Part shown: positions 9,701 to 17,455 of the stretch, piece after piece | Position numbering within the stretch: the stretch's first letter is position 1 | How the letters are laid out: the number at the start of each line of letters is the position of its first letter | NCBI RefSeq assembly: GCF_000243135.2 | Contig: NC_019903.1 | Span: forward strand, 3,510,001 to 3,574,000 | From: Desulfitobacterium dichloroeliminans LMG P-21439 | GTDB taxonomy: Bacteria > Bacillota > Desulfitobacteriia > Desulfitobacteriales > Desulfitobacteriaceae | Length of the DNA: 64,000 bases | Reading direction: 5' to 3' | Notes under the pieces: generated by a model | The model's database searches: none | What the model was told of the DNA's origin: nothing | The model's input: only the letters and a program-made list of their open reading frames with translations | Position numbers and translations under genes: made by a program

Positions 9701-10246
9701 ACTGAAGTCTACTCGAATACCGGCGGTCAGTCCTCCAAAGCAACCCAAACCGCAGCCATCGCCAAGTTTGCCGCCGGTGGTAAGAAAGTCCGCAAGAAGG
9801 ACTTAGGTCTAATCTCCACCACCTATGGTTATATCTATGTCGCTCAAGTTGCTATGGGCTCTAACATGAATCATACCCTCAAGGCCATTACTGAGGCTGA
9901 AAGCTATAAAGGACCTTCCATCATCATCGCCTACGCCTCCTGCATCAACCACGGTATCAAGACGGGTATGGGTACAAGCATGGCGGAAATGAAGAAGGCC
10001 GTTGATGCGGGATACTGGCACTTGTGGCGTCACGATCCTCGCCTGAAGGATCAAGGAAAAAATCCCTTTACGCTGGATTCTAAGGAGCCCAAAGACTCCT
10101 TCCAAGACTTTATCAAGGGCGAAATTCGTTATTCTTCCCTGAAAACGGTCTTCCCCGAAATTGCCGACGAGATGTTCCAAGCCGCCGAGGAGCATGCGCA
10201 GGATAAATATAAGACCCTCAAACGCATGGCAGAACAACAGTATTGA
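6722..10246 (+). CDS. nifJ: Pyruvate:ferredoxin (flavodoxin) oxidoreductase
   Basis: Oxidatively decarboxylates pyruvate to acetyl-CoA and CO2 and passes electrons to ferredoxin. The 1174-residue single-chain form carries all domains in order. The N-terminal pyrimidine-binding region begins ATIFPITPSSPMAEAVDEW; the gamma domain has GLGSDGTVGANKSAIKII. Two [4Fe-4S] clusters are in CIQCNQCSYVCPHATIRP (about residue 690) and CTGCGNCADICP (about 750). The thiamine diphosphate domain has CPGCGETPYARLITQLYGD, a following NATGCSSIWGG, and GGDGFAYDIGYNGLDHV. The start is GTG after AAAGGAGG. It is plus-stranded between minus-strand sporulation genes, and a small gene follows 35 bases downstream. Confidence 0.97.
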   Translation: MARKMKTMDANQAAAEASYALTEVATIFPITPSSPMAEAVDEWSAHNLKNIFDQPVKVVEMQSEAGAAAAVHGSLQAGALTTTYTASQGLLLMIPEMYKMVGNLVPAVFHVSARGLATHALSIFGDHSDINACRQTGFAMLCSNDVQEAMDLGYIAHLAAIKSRIPQLHFFDGFRTSHEVQKIEITPYEEIAKLVDYEKIQQFRDNALNPNHPVLRGTAQNPDIYFQGREVANPFYEAVPDIIEDYFKEFKKISGREYHPFQYYGDPNAENIIVAMGSVCNTIEETIDFLAQRGEKLGLIKVHLYRPFCSKYFFDVLPQSVKKIAVLDRTKEPGSTGEPLYLDILQVFSKEEKQPLIVGGRYGLGSKDTTPSQILAVYKNLNQSQPKNRFTIGIVDDVSNTSLPEEEIIDASPEGTIRCKFWGLGSDGTVGANKSAIKIIGDNTNLNVQGYFEYDSKKSGGTTISHLRFGKQPIKSSYLVFDADYIACHNKSFIYNYDILKGLKKGGTFVLNCPWTKEEVEDHLPAALKRYMAKNEINFYLIDAIAIARGIGLGGRINMVMQAAFFKLAKVIPIDDAIRYLKDSINKVYGKKGANIVKMNEQAVDQGIESLIEVKVPAAWADIPDENMPVKEESDFVKNIQRPMERHAGDDLPTSAFVGMEDGTFPLGTTKYEKRGIAVVVPEWQIDKCIQCNQCSYVCPHATIRPFLLDEAECGKAPDTFKTKKPNSKKLEGYHYRIQVSPLDCTGCGNCADICPAPGKALVMEPADHEIEMEAENWEFAMTVTEKRDLLDVKTLIGSQFARPLLEFNGACPGCGETPYARLITQLYGDRMIIANATGCSSIWGGSAPSVPYTTNAEGKGPAWMNPLFEDNAEFGYGIYLGSKQIREKVAQLMSQCLEGTISSELKEAFQDWLDNFNDGEGSKKASARVLETLQKEKISANPLLQEIMAKKDYLVKPSVWIFGGDGFAYDIGYNGLDHVLASGDDINIFIFDTEVYSNTGGQSSKATQTAAIAKFAAGGKKVRKKDLGLISTTYGYIYVAQVAMGSNMNHTLKAITEAESYKGPSIIIAYASCINHGIKTGMGTSMAEMKKAVDAGYWHLWRHDPRLKDQGKNPFTLDSKEPKDSFQDFIKGEIRYSSLKTVFPEIADEMFQAAEEHAQDKYKTLKRMAEQQY

Positions 10247-10281
10247 TCGGTGCAAACATAAGAATTAAGGAGGTTTCTGAA

Positions 10282-10467
10282 ATGACTGAGAAAAGCAGCT
10301 CTAATCAACCCAAAGAAAAATTTATGGCCAATCCCATCGAGCGCCATGATACTGCTGCTTGGCGAGCTGATATCAAAGAGCTTAAAGCAGAATCTAAGGT
10401 CGCTATCCCCACGGAGGATTCTGTGGATGAAGCGAAAGATTGGGTAGATACCAATTCCTTGTCTTAG
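10282..10467 (+). CDS. Small HDTAAW-motif protein (DUF3787-like)
   Basis: A 61-residue soluble, charged protein with NPIERHDTAAWRADI in the middle and the ending DSVDEAKDWVDTNSLS. From memory the HDTAAW core and the EAKDWVD tail match a small clostridial family of unknown function (DUF3787), some members of which are annotated as spore surface proteins; I could not check this. AAGGAGG lies 8 bases before the ATG. It starts 35 bases after the PFOR stop with no terminator between, so the two are probably cotranscribed, and a strong terminator follows. No enzymatic motif is visible. Confidence 0.75.
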   Translation: MTEKSSSNQPKEKFMANPIERHDTAAWRADIKELKAESKVAIPTEDSVDEAKDWVDTNSLS

Positions 10468-10532
10468 GCTTAGGTGACCCATTCCAATTAAACTCCATCT
10501 CGTCGAACGCACCTCTAGTTGTGGCACACCAA

Positions 10533-10563
10533 AAAGAGCGGGAATTTAAGCTTTCCCGCTCTT
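10533..10563. terminator. Rho-independent terminator after the PFOR pair
   Basis: AAGAGCGGGAA pairs with a TTTCCCGCTCTT arm around a short loop, with A residues before it and a pyrimidine-rich stretch after. It serves the plus-strand PFOR pair and may also stop the converging spoIIQ-like gene. Confidence 0.85.
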
Positions 10564-10618
10564 CCTCTATGTATTGAGATAATAATTAAATTTAATTCTG
10601 ATTTTATAATTTACTCTA

Positions 10619-11134
10619 TTACCTTTCGGGAACCTGAACAAGATCCCCCTGCCAAACCTCAAAGTGAAGATGAGTCTGTTCAATATCCCCAAAAATGTCC
10701 GGGTAATAGCCAATTTGCCCAATGACTTGATCGACTTCCACCCATTCCCCTTCCTTCACACGTAAGTTTTTTAAACCACCGTAGATTACGCTCCAATCCC
10801 CTCCGCAATCTACCTCGACTTTAATCCCTAGAAAGGGGTCCGGCCCCGCATAGATTACTCTGCCTTCATGTTTAACCCGAATTACAGCCCCCTCAGCTTG
10901 TGCATAATCCGTTCCCGGATGAAAGAGCATAGTCTCCATTTTGTTAGAATAATATTCTCCGGCAACCCGCAGAGGTTTCCCTTGAACAGGACTGGGGAAA
11001 TCGCTCACCGTCTTGACAGGATCTTGGAGGATAGTTGGGCTTAGTGCCACTTCTTCACCCTTAAGCCAAGCTTGCGTTCCCAGTAAAGTAGCCCCTATCA
11101 TCAGCACCATGATTATGATTCTCCAGATCGTCAT
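10619..11134 (-). CDS. spoIIQ: M23 (LytM) peptidase, probable SpoIIQ
   Basis: SpoIIQ is the forespore membrane protein that docks with mother-cell SpoIIIAH during engulfment. The 171-residue product has one N-terminal membrane segment (about residues 5-24) and a single LytM domain. Zinc ligands look intact: HPGTD (HxxxD) in FHPGTDYAQ and HLH in THLHFEVW. Bacillus SpoIIQ has a degenerate site, whereas clostridial SpoIIQ keeps it. The ATG at 11134 follows AGAGGTGA. The position between spoIIID and spoIID on the same strand, as in clostridia, is the main reason for the name; a generic M23 endopeptidase is the alternative. Confidence 0.75.
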   Translation of the reverse strand: MTIWRIIIMVLMIGATLLGTQAWLKGEEVALSPTILQDPVKTVSDFPSPVQGKPLRVAGEYYSNKMETMLFHPGTDYAQAEGAVIRVKHEGRVIYAGPDPFLGIKVEVDCGGDWSVIYGGLKNLRVKEGEWVEVDQVIGQIGYYPDIFGDIEQTHLHFEVWQGDLVQVPER

Positions 11135-11242
11135 ACTCACATCACCTCTTGGATTATCTTTACCCAAAGAGCGAAGAGTTAGACCATAATATGTAAATTT
11201 AACTAAGGCTTAAAAAGCTATAACTTTATCAAATAAGTACGA

Positions 11243-11272
11243 TAACAAAATCAAATATATCTTATTTTGTTA
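11243..11272. promoter_or_regulatory. Perfect inverted repeat upstream of the anion transporter
   Basis: TAACAAAAT (11243-11251) and ATTTTGTTA (11264-11272) form a 9-base perfect inverted repeat with a 12-base AT-rich spacer. A further half-site, TGTTATC, lies at 11279-11285 and mirrors GATAACA at 11241-11247. A TACAAT box follows at 11308-11313, placing the repeat about 40-75 bases upstream of the likely start of transcription, a common activator position. Confidence 0.45.
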
Positions 11273-11411
11273 GCATATGTTATCTATTTAACTTGAACAT
11301 CTTGTTACAATCTATGTGAAAGTGAGTATTTGCTTAATGCCGTAGGAGAGATATTGACTGCAGACAATATCCCACTCCCTAACAACGTACGAAAATGAAA
11401 GGGTGAAAAAT

Positions 11412-12887
11412 ATGCTTAAGAACAATCCAGGTGTTGAAGGTAAAAAAAGTTCACTCAATATAGCAACCGTTCACAGCATTATTGGTATTGCCTTCATGGT
11501 ATTATTTCCTCTCCTTGATCCGATTGGTCCTATCACCGAAATCGGCATGCATGTTTTAGCAATATTTGTAGGCATGGTCTATCTCTGGTCCACAGTGAAT
11601 AGCATTTGGCCAAGTCTTTTGGGGCTTTTCCTCCTTGCTATGAGTGGCTTTGACACTATAAAAAACGTCGCCCTCGGTGCCTTCGGTAATGAGGTCGTTG
11701 TGCTGGTCATGATCTCCATGGTCCTCTTCGCTGCTGTAGAATATGCAGGCTGTACTCAATACTTAGCTCGCTGGTTCTTAACACGAAAAGTGATCAACGG
11801 AAAGCCTTATACCTTTCTAAGCGTTTTCTTTTTAGCCTCTTTCTTTCTTGCCGGCTTAACCAGCCCATTAGCAAGTTTGCTGATTCTTTGGCCCATTGCT
11901 GTCGAGTTCCTCCATGAGTTTAAGGTTGACAAGAAACATCCAGCCTACGCCTTTACCATTTTCGGAGTTTATTTATCTGCCACCTTCGCACAACCTATGT
12001 TTCCCTTTAAGGGAGCTGCCCTAGCCATTACCGGCACCTTTCAAAAGATTTCCGGCTTTCAAGTAAACTATGTGTCCTATGTTTCTTACAACATTCTTAT
12101 GTCGCTGGCAATGCTTGTCGTGCTCATGTTGGTAGCCAAGTTTGTCTTTAGAATTGATTTATCTAATTTTAAAAACGTCAATATCGAACAGTTTAAGAAA
12201 AATCCTCTCCCCCCTATGAATACACAGCAAAAGCTCTTTCTGGGTTCAATCGTTGCCTATATTATTTTGCTGATGGCTCCTAGTGTTCTGCCCAAGGCTT
12301 GGGCTTTCACCGCCATACTGAACAAAATGGGAACTTTGGGCGTAACCTTCATCTGCGTCATCGTTCTAATGGTCATTCAAATTGCCGGAAAACCGGCCCT
12401 CCCCTACAAGGAAGTTGCTGCTAAAAGCCTGTCTTGGGATATTTACTTCTTAGTTGCTGCAGCAATGTACGGTGCTGATGCCGTTTCCAATGATAAAACT
12501 GGGATCAAAACTTGGCTGATTGAGATCCTCCAACCCCTCCTCGGGGACAAGCCTGAACTCGTCTTTGTTGGCTTGCTCTTACTTTTCGTTCTTATTACAA
12601 CGAACTTTGCCAACAACGCGGGGATGGCCATTATCTTACTTCCTATCCTGTTGGCCTTTGCCGATCAGTATCCTGGCCTAAACGTCGTGGCTGCTGCAAT
12701 GACCATTACCATGACCGCCTTCTTTGCCATCCTCACGCCGGCCGCCTCACCTTACGCAGGTATGATGCATGCCCGCAAGGATCTCATTGAGTTTAAACAT
12801 ATCTTGAAATTCGGTTTCCCCATCTGTATTGCTGGGTGGGTCATTTATACCTTCGTTGGTTATCAAATTGCAAAACTGCTCTTCTAA
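11412..12887 (+). CDS. DASS/SLC13-type anion permease
   Basis: A polytopic membrane protein of 491 residues with about 11-12 hydrophobic segments, resembling the divalent anion:sodium symporter (SLC13/CitT) group. Members carry dicarboxylates, citrate or sulfate. The C-terminal half has the Asn-rich helix TTNFANNAGMAIILLPIL and a second loop TPAASPYAGMMHA, comparable to the paired SNT-like motifs of the family, though the exact SNT triplets are not seen. ATG at 11412 follows AAAGGGTG; a GTG nine bases earlier is possible. It opens the sulfotransferase gene block, so an aryl sulfate or the desulfated product is a plausible cargo, by context only. Confidence 0.8.
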   Translation: MLKNNPGVEGKKSSLNIATVHSIIGIAFMVLFPLLDPIGPITEIGMHVLAIFVGMVYLWSTVNSIWPSLLGLFLLAMSGFDTIKNVALGAFGNEVVVLVMISMVLFAAVEYAGCTQYLARWFLTRKVINGKPYTFLSVFFLASFFLAGLTSPLASLLILWPIAVEFLHEFKVDKKHPAYAFTIFGVYLSATFAQPMFPFKGAALAITGTFQKISGFQVNYVSYVSYNILMSLAMLVVLMLVAKFVFRIDLSNFKNVNIEQFKKNPLPPMNTQQKLFLGSIVAYIILLMAPSVLPKAWAFTAILNKMGTLGVTFICVIVLMVIQIAGKPALPYKEVAAKSLSWDIYFLVAAAMYGADAVSNDKTGIKTWLIEILQPLLGDKPELVFVGLLLLFVLITTNFANNAGMAIILLPILLAFADQYPGLNVVAAAMTITMTAFFAILTPAASPYAGMMHARKDLIEFKHILKFGFPICIAGWVIYTFVGYQIAKLLF

Positions 12888-12964
12888 GCTAGACTCAAGG
12901 TAATCCTTATCCAATAAATTATTATTCCAATCAAACTATCTAAACAAAAAAGGAGTGTTGTTTT

Positions 12965-14446
12965 ATGGGTCAACCCTTTGTTCATCCAACCGGAGTCACC
13001 GTCTATAATCCTGAGAAATGCTTTAATGGCTACACTATTTTGAATGCTGCAGGCTTAGGCTGTGTCATCATTGACATGAATGGTAATGTGGTCCGGGTCT
13101 TCAAGGACCTCATGGGTTTCCCTAATAAATTGCTCCCCGGTGGTTACGTTATGGGAAGCCGCGGCCGCCGAAACGGGAAATTTGGCTATCAAGACCAAAT
13201 CGACCTGATTCAAGTCGACTGGAATGGTAAAGTGGTTTGGGAATTCAATAAGAAAGAGTATATCGAAGACGAAGGGGAAAAGCCTCAATGGATGGCTCGC
13301 CAGCACCATGATTATCAAAGAGAAGGCAACACGGTCGGTTACTATGTGCCGGGAATGGAGTGCAAGACCGATCGTGGTAACACTTTAATTCTTTGTCATG
13401 AAAACTGCTACAACAAGCGGATCTCCGATAAAAATCTCCTCGATGATGTCATCATTGAAGTGGACTGGGAAGGGAATATTGTCTGGGAATGGCATGCCGT
13501 TGATCATTTTAATGAATATGGCTTTGATGCTGTTGCCAAATTAGCCCTCTACAAAAATCCGAACATGCATGAAGCAGGGGGCGGCATGGGCGACTGGATG
13601 CACATCAACTCCATGAGCGTTCTCGGTCCTAACAAATGGTATGACAAGGGGGATGAGCGTTTCCATCCCGATAACATTATTTGGGACGCTCGGGAATCCA
13701 ATATCTGCGCGATTATCTCAAAGGAGACCGGTAAGGTCGTTTGGAAAATGGGTCCTGATTTTGCTGATGATCCGCAGCTAAGGAAAATCGGCCAAATCAT
13801 CGGCCAGCATCATGTGCATATGGTTCCTCAGGGACTACCCGGGGCCGGCAATATCCTTATTTTTGATAACGGCGGTTGGTCCGGTTATGGTGCACCCAGC
13901 AATATCTCAAAAGACGGGACCAAAGTAAATATCGCTGACCGTTCGCGAGTGCTAGAATTAAACCCTGTCACCATGAAAGTCGTCTGGCAAATTACTGGCA
14001 GTGAACTCATGAATTATGGTTCGCCCATCATTAACGATTATCGTTTCTATAGCCCCTTGACCAGTGCCGCTCAACGGCTCCCCAACGGAAACACCTTAGT
14101 CACCGAAGGGGTAGAAGGTCGCTTGTTCGAGGTTACACGGATGAAAGAAGTGGTCTGGGAATTCCTTTCTCCCTTTACAGAAAATCCGGCAGTCATCTAT
14201 TATCGCGCTTATCGTTATCCTTACAGCTATATCCCACAGCTTCCTGAACCCAAAGAGACCGCAATACCTATGCTGGATATTCGTAAATTTCGCGTTCTTG
14301 GTGCAGCTGATTGTGAAGTGCAAAATGTTGTCGGTGTTGACGGTACAACCGGTTATCCCAAGGTTCATCAAGCCTGCGTTGCTGCCGGAGATCAGGACCT
14401 TTCCTTGAATGATGACGATGATGATGATGGTTTCACAAAATTCTAA
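12965..14446 (+). CDS. Arylsulfotransferase-family protein, first copy
   Basis: The 493-residue product is a beta-propeller of the arylsulfate sulfotransferase (ASST) superfamily. These enzymes move a sulfuryl group from one phenol to another without PAPS. Repeated blade motifs such as VVWEFNKKEY, IVWEWHAVDHF, VVWKMGPDF and VVWQITGSEL are visible. Candidate active-site His residues are H213 in DWMHINSM and H282-H285 in GQHHVHMVP. No His occupies the stretch after NGNTLV (TEGVEGRLFEV) where the next gene has HYLVHSGG. There is no signal peptide, so it is cytoplasmic, unlike E. coli AssT. The C-terminus is a run of seven Asp residues broken only by the adjacent Asn. Function as a sulfotransferase is therefore less certain than for the next gene. 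Confidence 0.8.
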   Translation: MGQPFVHPTGVTVYNPEKCFNGYTILNAAGLGCVIIDMNGNVVRVFKDLMGFPNKLLPGGYVMGSRGRRNGKFGYQDQIDLIQVDWNGKVVWEFNKKEYIEDEGEKPQWMARQHHDYQREGNTVGYYVPGMECKTDRGNTLILCHENCYNKRISDKNLLDDVIIEVDWEGNIVWEWHAVDHFNEYGFDAVAKLALYKNPNMHEAGGGMGDWMHINSMSVLGPNKWYDKGDERFHPDNIIWDARESNICAIISKETGKVVWKMGPDFADDPQLRKIGQIIGQHHVHMVPQGLPGAGNILIFDNGGWSGYGAPSNISKDGTKVNIADRSRVLELNPVTMKVVWQITGSELMNYGSPIINDYRFYSPLTSAAQRLPNGNTLVTEGVEGRLFEVTRMKEVVWEFLSPFTENPAVIYYRAYRYPYSYIPQLPEPKETAIPMLDIRKFRVLGAADCEVQNVVGVDGTTGYPKVHQACVAAGDQDLSLNDDDDDDGFTKF

Positions 14447-14465
14447 TCTTAAAGGAGGTATATCC

Positions 14466-16337
14466 ATGAGTGTAAAGTACAAAGAGTTTGAGCACATTCT
14501 TACTACCCAGCATCGAGCAGAACAGGAATTTTTAGCCGAGTATAAGGCAGGGAGCTATTCCTTGCAAAAGCCTTATGTCAAATTGAATCCCTATCTAATC
14601 GCTCCCTTGACTGCCTTGGTTATGTTTAAAACAGAGCAGCCTACCACTGTAACCGTTGCCGTTCAGGGCAAGGAAGAGGCCGAAACGATTCGCTTTGAAT
14701 TCCCTGAGGCTAAAGAGCATATCATCCCTGTCTATGGTCTTTACGGAGACTATGAAAATATAGTCGAGCTTATTCTCAGTAATGGGGGGGGAAACACCCT
14801 CAAAATCAAAACTGATGCACTCCCTGACAAAGTAAAGCAGCCTACCTTATTCTCCACCACCCAAGAGTACTTCCAAAGCAATATGATGTTTGTCAGCCCT
14901 ACTACACCGGCTATGACCGCCGCCTACGACTATCGCGGCGAAGTCCGTTGGTATTCAACTACTAACTTTGCCTTCGACCTGAAACGCGTGAAAAACGGTC
15001 GCCTTCTCATCGGCACTGATCGCCTCATGTTACCCCCTTATCATACGAGCGGTCTTTATGAGATGGGTATGATTGGCAAGATATACAAGGAATATCGTTT
15101 ACCCGGCGGCTATCATCACGACCAATTCGAAATGGAAGATGGGAATCTTCTTGTCTTAACTCAAGATCCTCCCCGCGGAACTGTCGAGGACATGTGTGTC
15201 CTGATCGATCGCACCACCGGGCAAATCATTAAGAGATGGGATTATCAGCAAATTCTCCCTCAATTCCCTGTGGGTGGATCGGGCAGCCAGGATAAGCATG
15301 ACTGGTTCCATAATAATGCTGTCTGGTATGATAAAAAAACCAACTCCTTAACTCTCTCCGGTCGCCACCAAGATGCTGTGATTAATATTGACTATGAAAC
15401 CAGCAAACTCAATTGGATTATTGGCGACCCTGAAGGCTGGCCACAGGATATGGTCGATAAATACTTCTTCAAGCCTGTAGGTGATCTTAGCAAATTTGAC
15501 TGGCAATATGAGCAACATGCTTGCGTAGTCCTACCTGATGGAGATATCATGTGCTTCGATAATGGCCATTGGAGAGCAAAGACAAAAGAAAAATATGTTC
15601 CTGCCAAAGATAACTTCTCGCGCGGCGTTCGTTACCGAATCGATACAGAAAAAATGGAAATTGAGCAAGTCTGGCAATTTGGTAAGGAACGAGGAGAAGA
15701 CTTCTTTTCCACTTACATCTGTAATGTTGAGTACTATGGAGAAGGTCATTATCTCGTGCACTCTGGCGGTATCGGTAAATTTAAAGGAGAAACCTGCGAC
15801 ACCCCACCCTCCCGATATGTGGGTGATGACATACAGTATTGTGAACTTAACTCAGTCACTGTAGAGATTAAGGATGACGTGATCATGTTCGAAATGCAGC
15901 TTCCCGCCAATTACTACCGAGCTGAAAAGCTGCAGCTCTATTGCCCTGAAGATACTTTAACTTTTGGCAAAGGTCAACTCCTAGGCACCTTAGGTGTCAC
16001 GGAAAAATTCTTAACCCTACCTCCCACGGAAGCCGGTGGCCTGATCCCTGCGGAAAATGGTGCGAAAATCGGCCTCGAAGCAGATCGCATTATTTTCAAA
16101 GCAAGATTTGAAAAAGGTCAAATGGTCCTCTTCCAGCTGGAAGGCAAAGAAACTTACAGTTATTTTGTTCCCACCACCAAGCGTCCCTTCTTGGCTATGT
16201 GTGTGGGCACCTTCTTAGAGTCCGATGATCGGGCGGTTGAATTCCCTATTAGTCGTGAAGGTTTGACTGGTGATTTCAAGGTTTCCATTATTATTGATGA
16301 AAAGAAATACGAAACTGGAGTCACCCTTCAACTCTAA
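14466..16337 (+). CDS. assT: Arylsulfate sulfotransferase AssT-like, second copy
   Basis: The 623-residue product matches the classical AssT layout: an N-terminal beta-sandwich (about residues 1-115) and a six-bladed propeller. Conserved blocks are DWFHNNAVWYD (H282), LSGRHQDAVINIDY, IIGDPEGWPQDM, YEQHACVVLPDGDIMCFDNG (H351), R370, SRGVRYRID and GHYLVHSGGIG (H428 and H432, where the sulfated His of E. coli AssT should fall). There is no signal peptide, so the reaction is cytosolic. The start at 14466 follows AAAGGAGG; an upstream in-frame ATG lies inside the Asp-coding tail of the first copy. It probably forms one transcript with the transporter and first copy. Confidence 0.92.
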   Translation: MSVKYKEFEHILTTQHRAEQEFLAEYKAGSYSLQKPYVKLNPYLIAPLTALVMFKTEQPTTVTVAVQGKEEAETIRFEFPEAKEHIIPVYGLYGDYENIVELILSNGGGNTLKIKTDALPDKVKQPTLFSTTQEYFQSNMMFVSPTTPAMTAAYDYRGEVRWYSTTNFAFDLKRVKNGRLLIGTDRLMLPPYHTSGLYEMGMIGKIYKEYRLPGGYHHDQFEMEDGNLLVLTQDPPRGTVEDMCVLIDRTTGQIIKRWDYQQILPQFPVGGSGSQDKHDWFHNNAVWYDKKTNSLTLSGRHQDAVINIDYETSKLNWIIGDPEGWPQDMVDKYFFKPVGDLSKFDWQYEQHACVVLPDGDIMCFDNGHWRAKTKEKYVPAKDNFSRGVRYRIDTEKMEIEQVWQFGKERGEDFFSTYICNVEYYGEGHYLVHSGGIGKFKGETCDTPPSRYVGDDIQYCELNSVTVEIKDDVIMFEMQLPANYYRAEKLQLYCPEDTLTFGKGQLLGTLGVTEKFLTLPPTEAGGLIPAENGAKIGLEADRIIFKARFEKGQMVLFQLEGKETYSYFVPTTKRPFLAMCVGTFLESDDRAVEFPISREGLTGDFKVSIIIDEKKYETGVTLQL

Positions 16338-16379
16338 ATCCACAAAAACTACCTAATGTGAATCTTAAATGTATAGCGG

Positions 16380-16425
16380 CAGTAGGCTATGATAAACGCA
16401 TAATCTTGTTTATTATAGCCTACTG
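16380..16425 (+). terminator. Strong hairpin after assT, no T run
   Basis: CAGTAGGCTAT-x-ATAAAC pairs with GTTTAT-x-ATAGCCTACTG: 17 paired positions with one internal mismatch and a 10-base loop. It lies 43 bases after the assT stop. It lacks a T run, so it may stabilise the 3' end or limit readthrough into trxB rather than act as a classical terminator. Confidence 0.55.
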
Positions 16426-16471
16426 TACTGAAATCCTTTGTTCCTAACAAAAACCACTCATTCTATAGAGA

Positions 16472-16501
16472 GTAAAGCCATCGTGCTTTACCATATATAA
16501 T
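16472..16501 (+). promoter_or_regulatory. Inverted repeat and TATAAT box before trxB
   Basis: GTAAAGC (16472-16478) pairs with GCTTTAC (16485-16491) around a 6-base loop. It is followed at once by a TATAAT box at 16496-16501 and the trxB ribosome site (GAGGAGG). No good -35 hexamer is visible, which suits a regulated promoter for trxB-trxA. Confidence 0.4.
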
Positions 16502-16523
16502 TATTGCAGAGGAGGCAATTGCC

Positions 16524-17441
16524 ATGATGCACTATGATGTTGCCATCATTGGGGCCGGTCCGGCAGGTATGACCGCCGCTATTTACGCAGCCAGAGCAAA
16601 CCTTAGCGTCTTGCTACTGGATAAGTTGGCGCCGGGAGGGCAAGTCATCAATACCTATGAAATTCAAAACTACACCGGGATGGGCACCATTGAAGGCGCG
16701 GACTTAGCGATTAAGATGTTTGAGCATACCCAAGAATTAGGCATCCCCTTTGATTATTGCACGGTCGATGCTATTCAAACCGAAGGTTCACTGAAGAAGC
16801 TGATCTGTCAAGAGGGTAGCGTCCATTATGCGAAGGCCGTCATCCTTGCTACAGGTACCAAACCTAGAATGCTGGGAGTTCCCGGCGAATTAGATTTTGC
16901 CGGTTCCAAAATCAGTTGGTGTGCCATTTGCGATGGGGCGAAATACCGAGATAAAGAGGTCATGGTCATCGGCGGCGGCAACTCGGCAGTGGAAGAGTCC
17001 CTGTTCTTGGCTGGTATTACAAAGAAACTAACCATTGTGACGATGTTGAATCTGACAGCTGATCCCAGCGCTTGCGCTAAATTGCGTCAGCTGCCCAATG
17101 TTGAAATATATGAATACTACGACATCAAAGACTTCTTTACTCAAGAGGGCCAATTGGGACTTCACGCCATTTCCTCAAAAACTGGCGAAGCTCTCACAGT
17201 CCTGGCCGATGGGGCCTTCGAGTATATTGGCTTACAACCTACTACAGAGGCTTTTAAAAGTCTGGACATCCTTAACGAGTATGGTTATATCGAAACCGAT
17301 GCTTGGATGGCCACAAAGTTTGCGGGGATTTACGGAGCTGGGGATGTCATCAGTAAACATCTCCGTCAGGTCATCACGGCCTGCAATGATGGAGCTATCG
17401 CAGCTCAAGCTGTCGCGAAATATATCGAAAATTTGAAGTAA
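16524..17441 (+). CDS. trxB: Thioredoxin reductase-like flavoprotein, atypical
   Basis: FAD-dependent disulfide reductase that reduces thioredoxin. The 305-residue product has the FAD motif IGAGPAGMTAAIYAARA, the redox pair C133-x-x-C136 in SWCAICDG (usually CATCDG), a dinucleotide motif VIGGGNSAVEES, and the C-terminal FAD motif GIYGAGDV. The HRRxxxR segment that binds the NADPH 2'-phosphate is absent: after KLTIV the chain reads TMLNLTADPSACAKL. It may therefore use NADH or reduced ferredoxin. Thioredoxin starts 14 bases after its stop, so they form one operon. Ribosome site GAGGAGG precedes the ATG. Confidence 0.88.
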   Translation: MMHYDVAIIGAGPAGMTAAIYAARANLSVLLLDKLAPGGQVINTYEIQNYTGMGTIEGADLAIKMFEHTQELGIPFDYCTVDAIQTEGSLKKLICQEGSVHYAKAVILATGTKPRMLGVPGELDFAGSKISWCAICDGAKYRDKEVMVIGGGNSAVEESLFLAGITKKLTIVTMLNLTADPSACAKLRQLPNVEIYEYYDIKDFFTQEGQLGLHAISSKTGEALTVLADGAFEYIGLQPTTEAFKSLDILNEYGYIETDAWMATKFAGIYGAGDVISKHLRQVITACNDGAIAAQAVAKYIENLK

Positions 17442-17455
17442 AGGGAGTAATAAAA

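Noticed and set aside
11155-11184. Possible SigF promoter of the spoIIQ-like gene (GTCTA-N15-GGTAAAGATA on the minus strand).
   Set aside because: Each element has one mismatch and the implied start of transcription would fall at or inside the ribosome site.
11290-11320. Fnr-like box TTGAAC-GTTACAA before the anion transporter.
   Set aside because: The two halves differ by an insertion and do not match the TTGAT-N4-ATCAA pattern.
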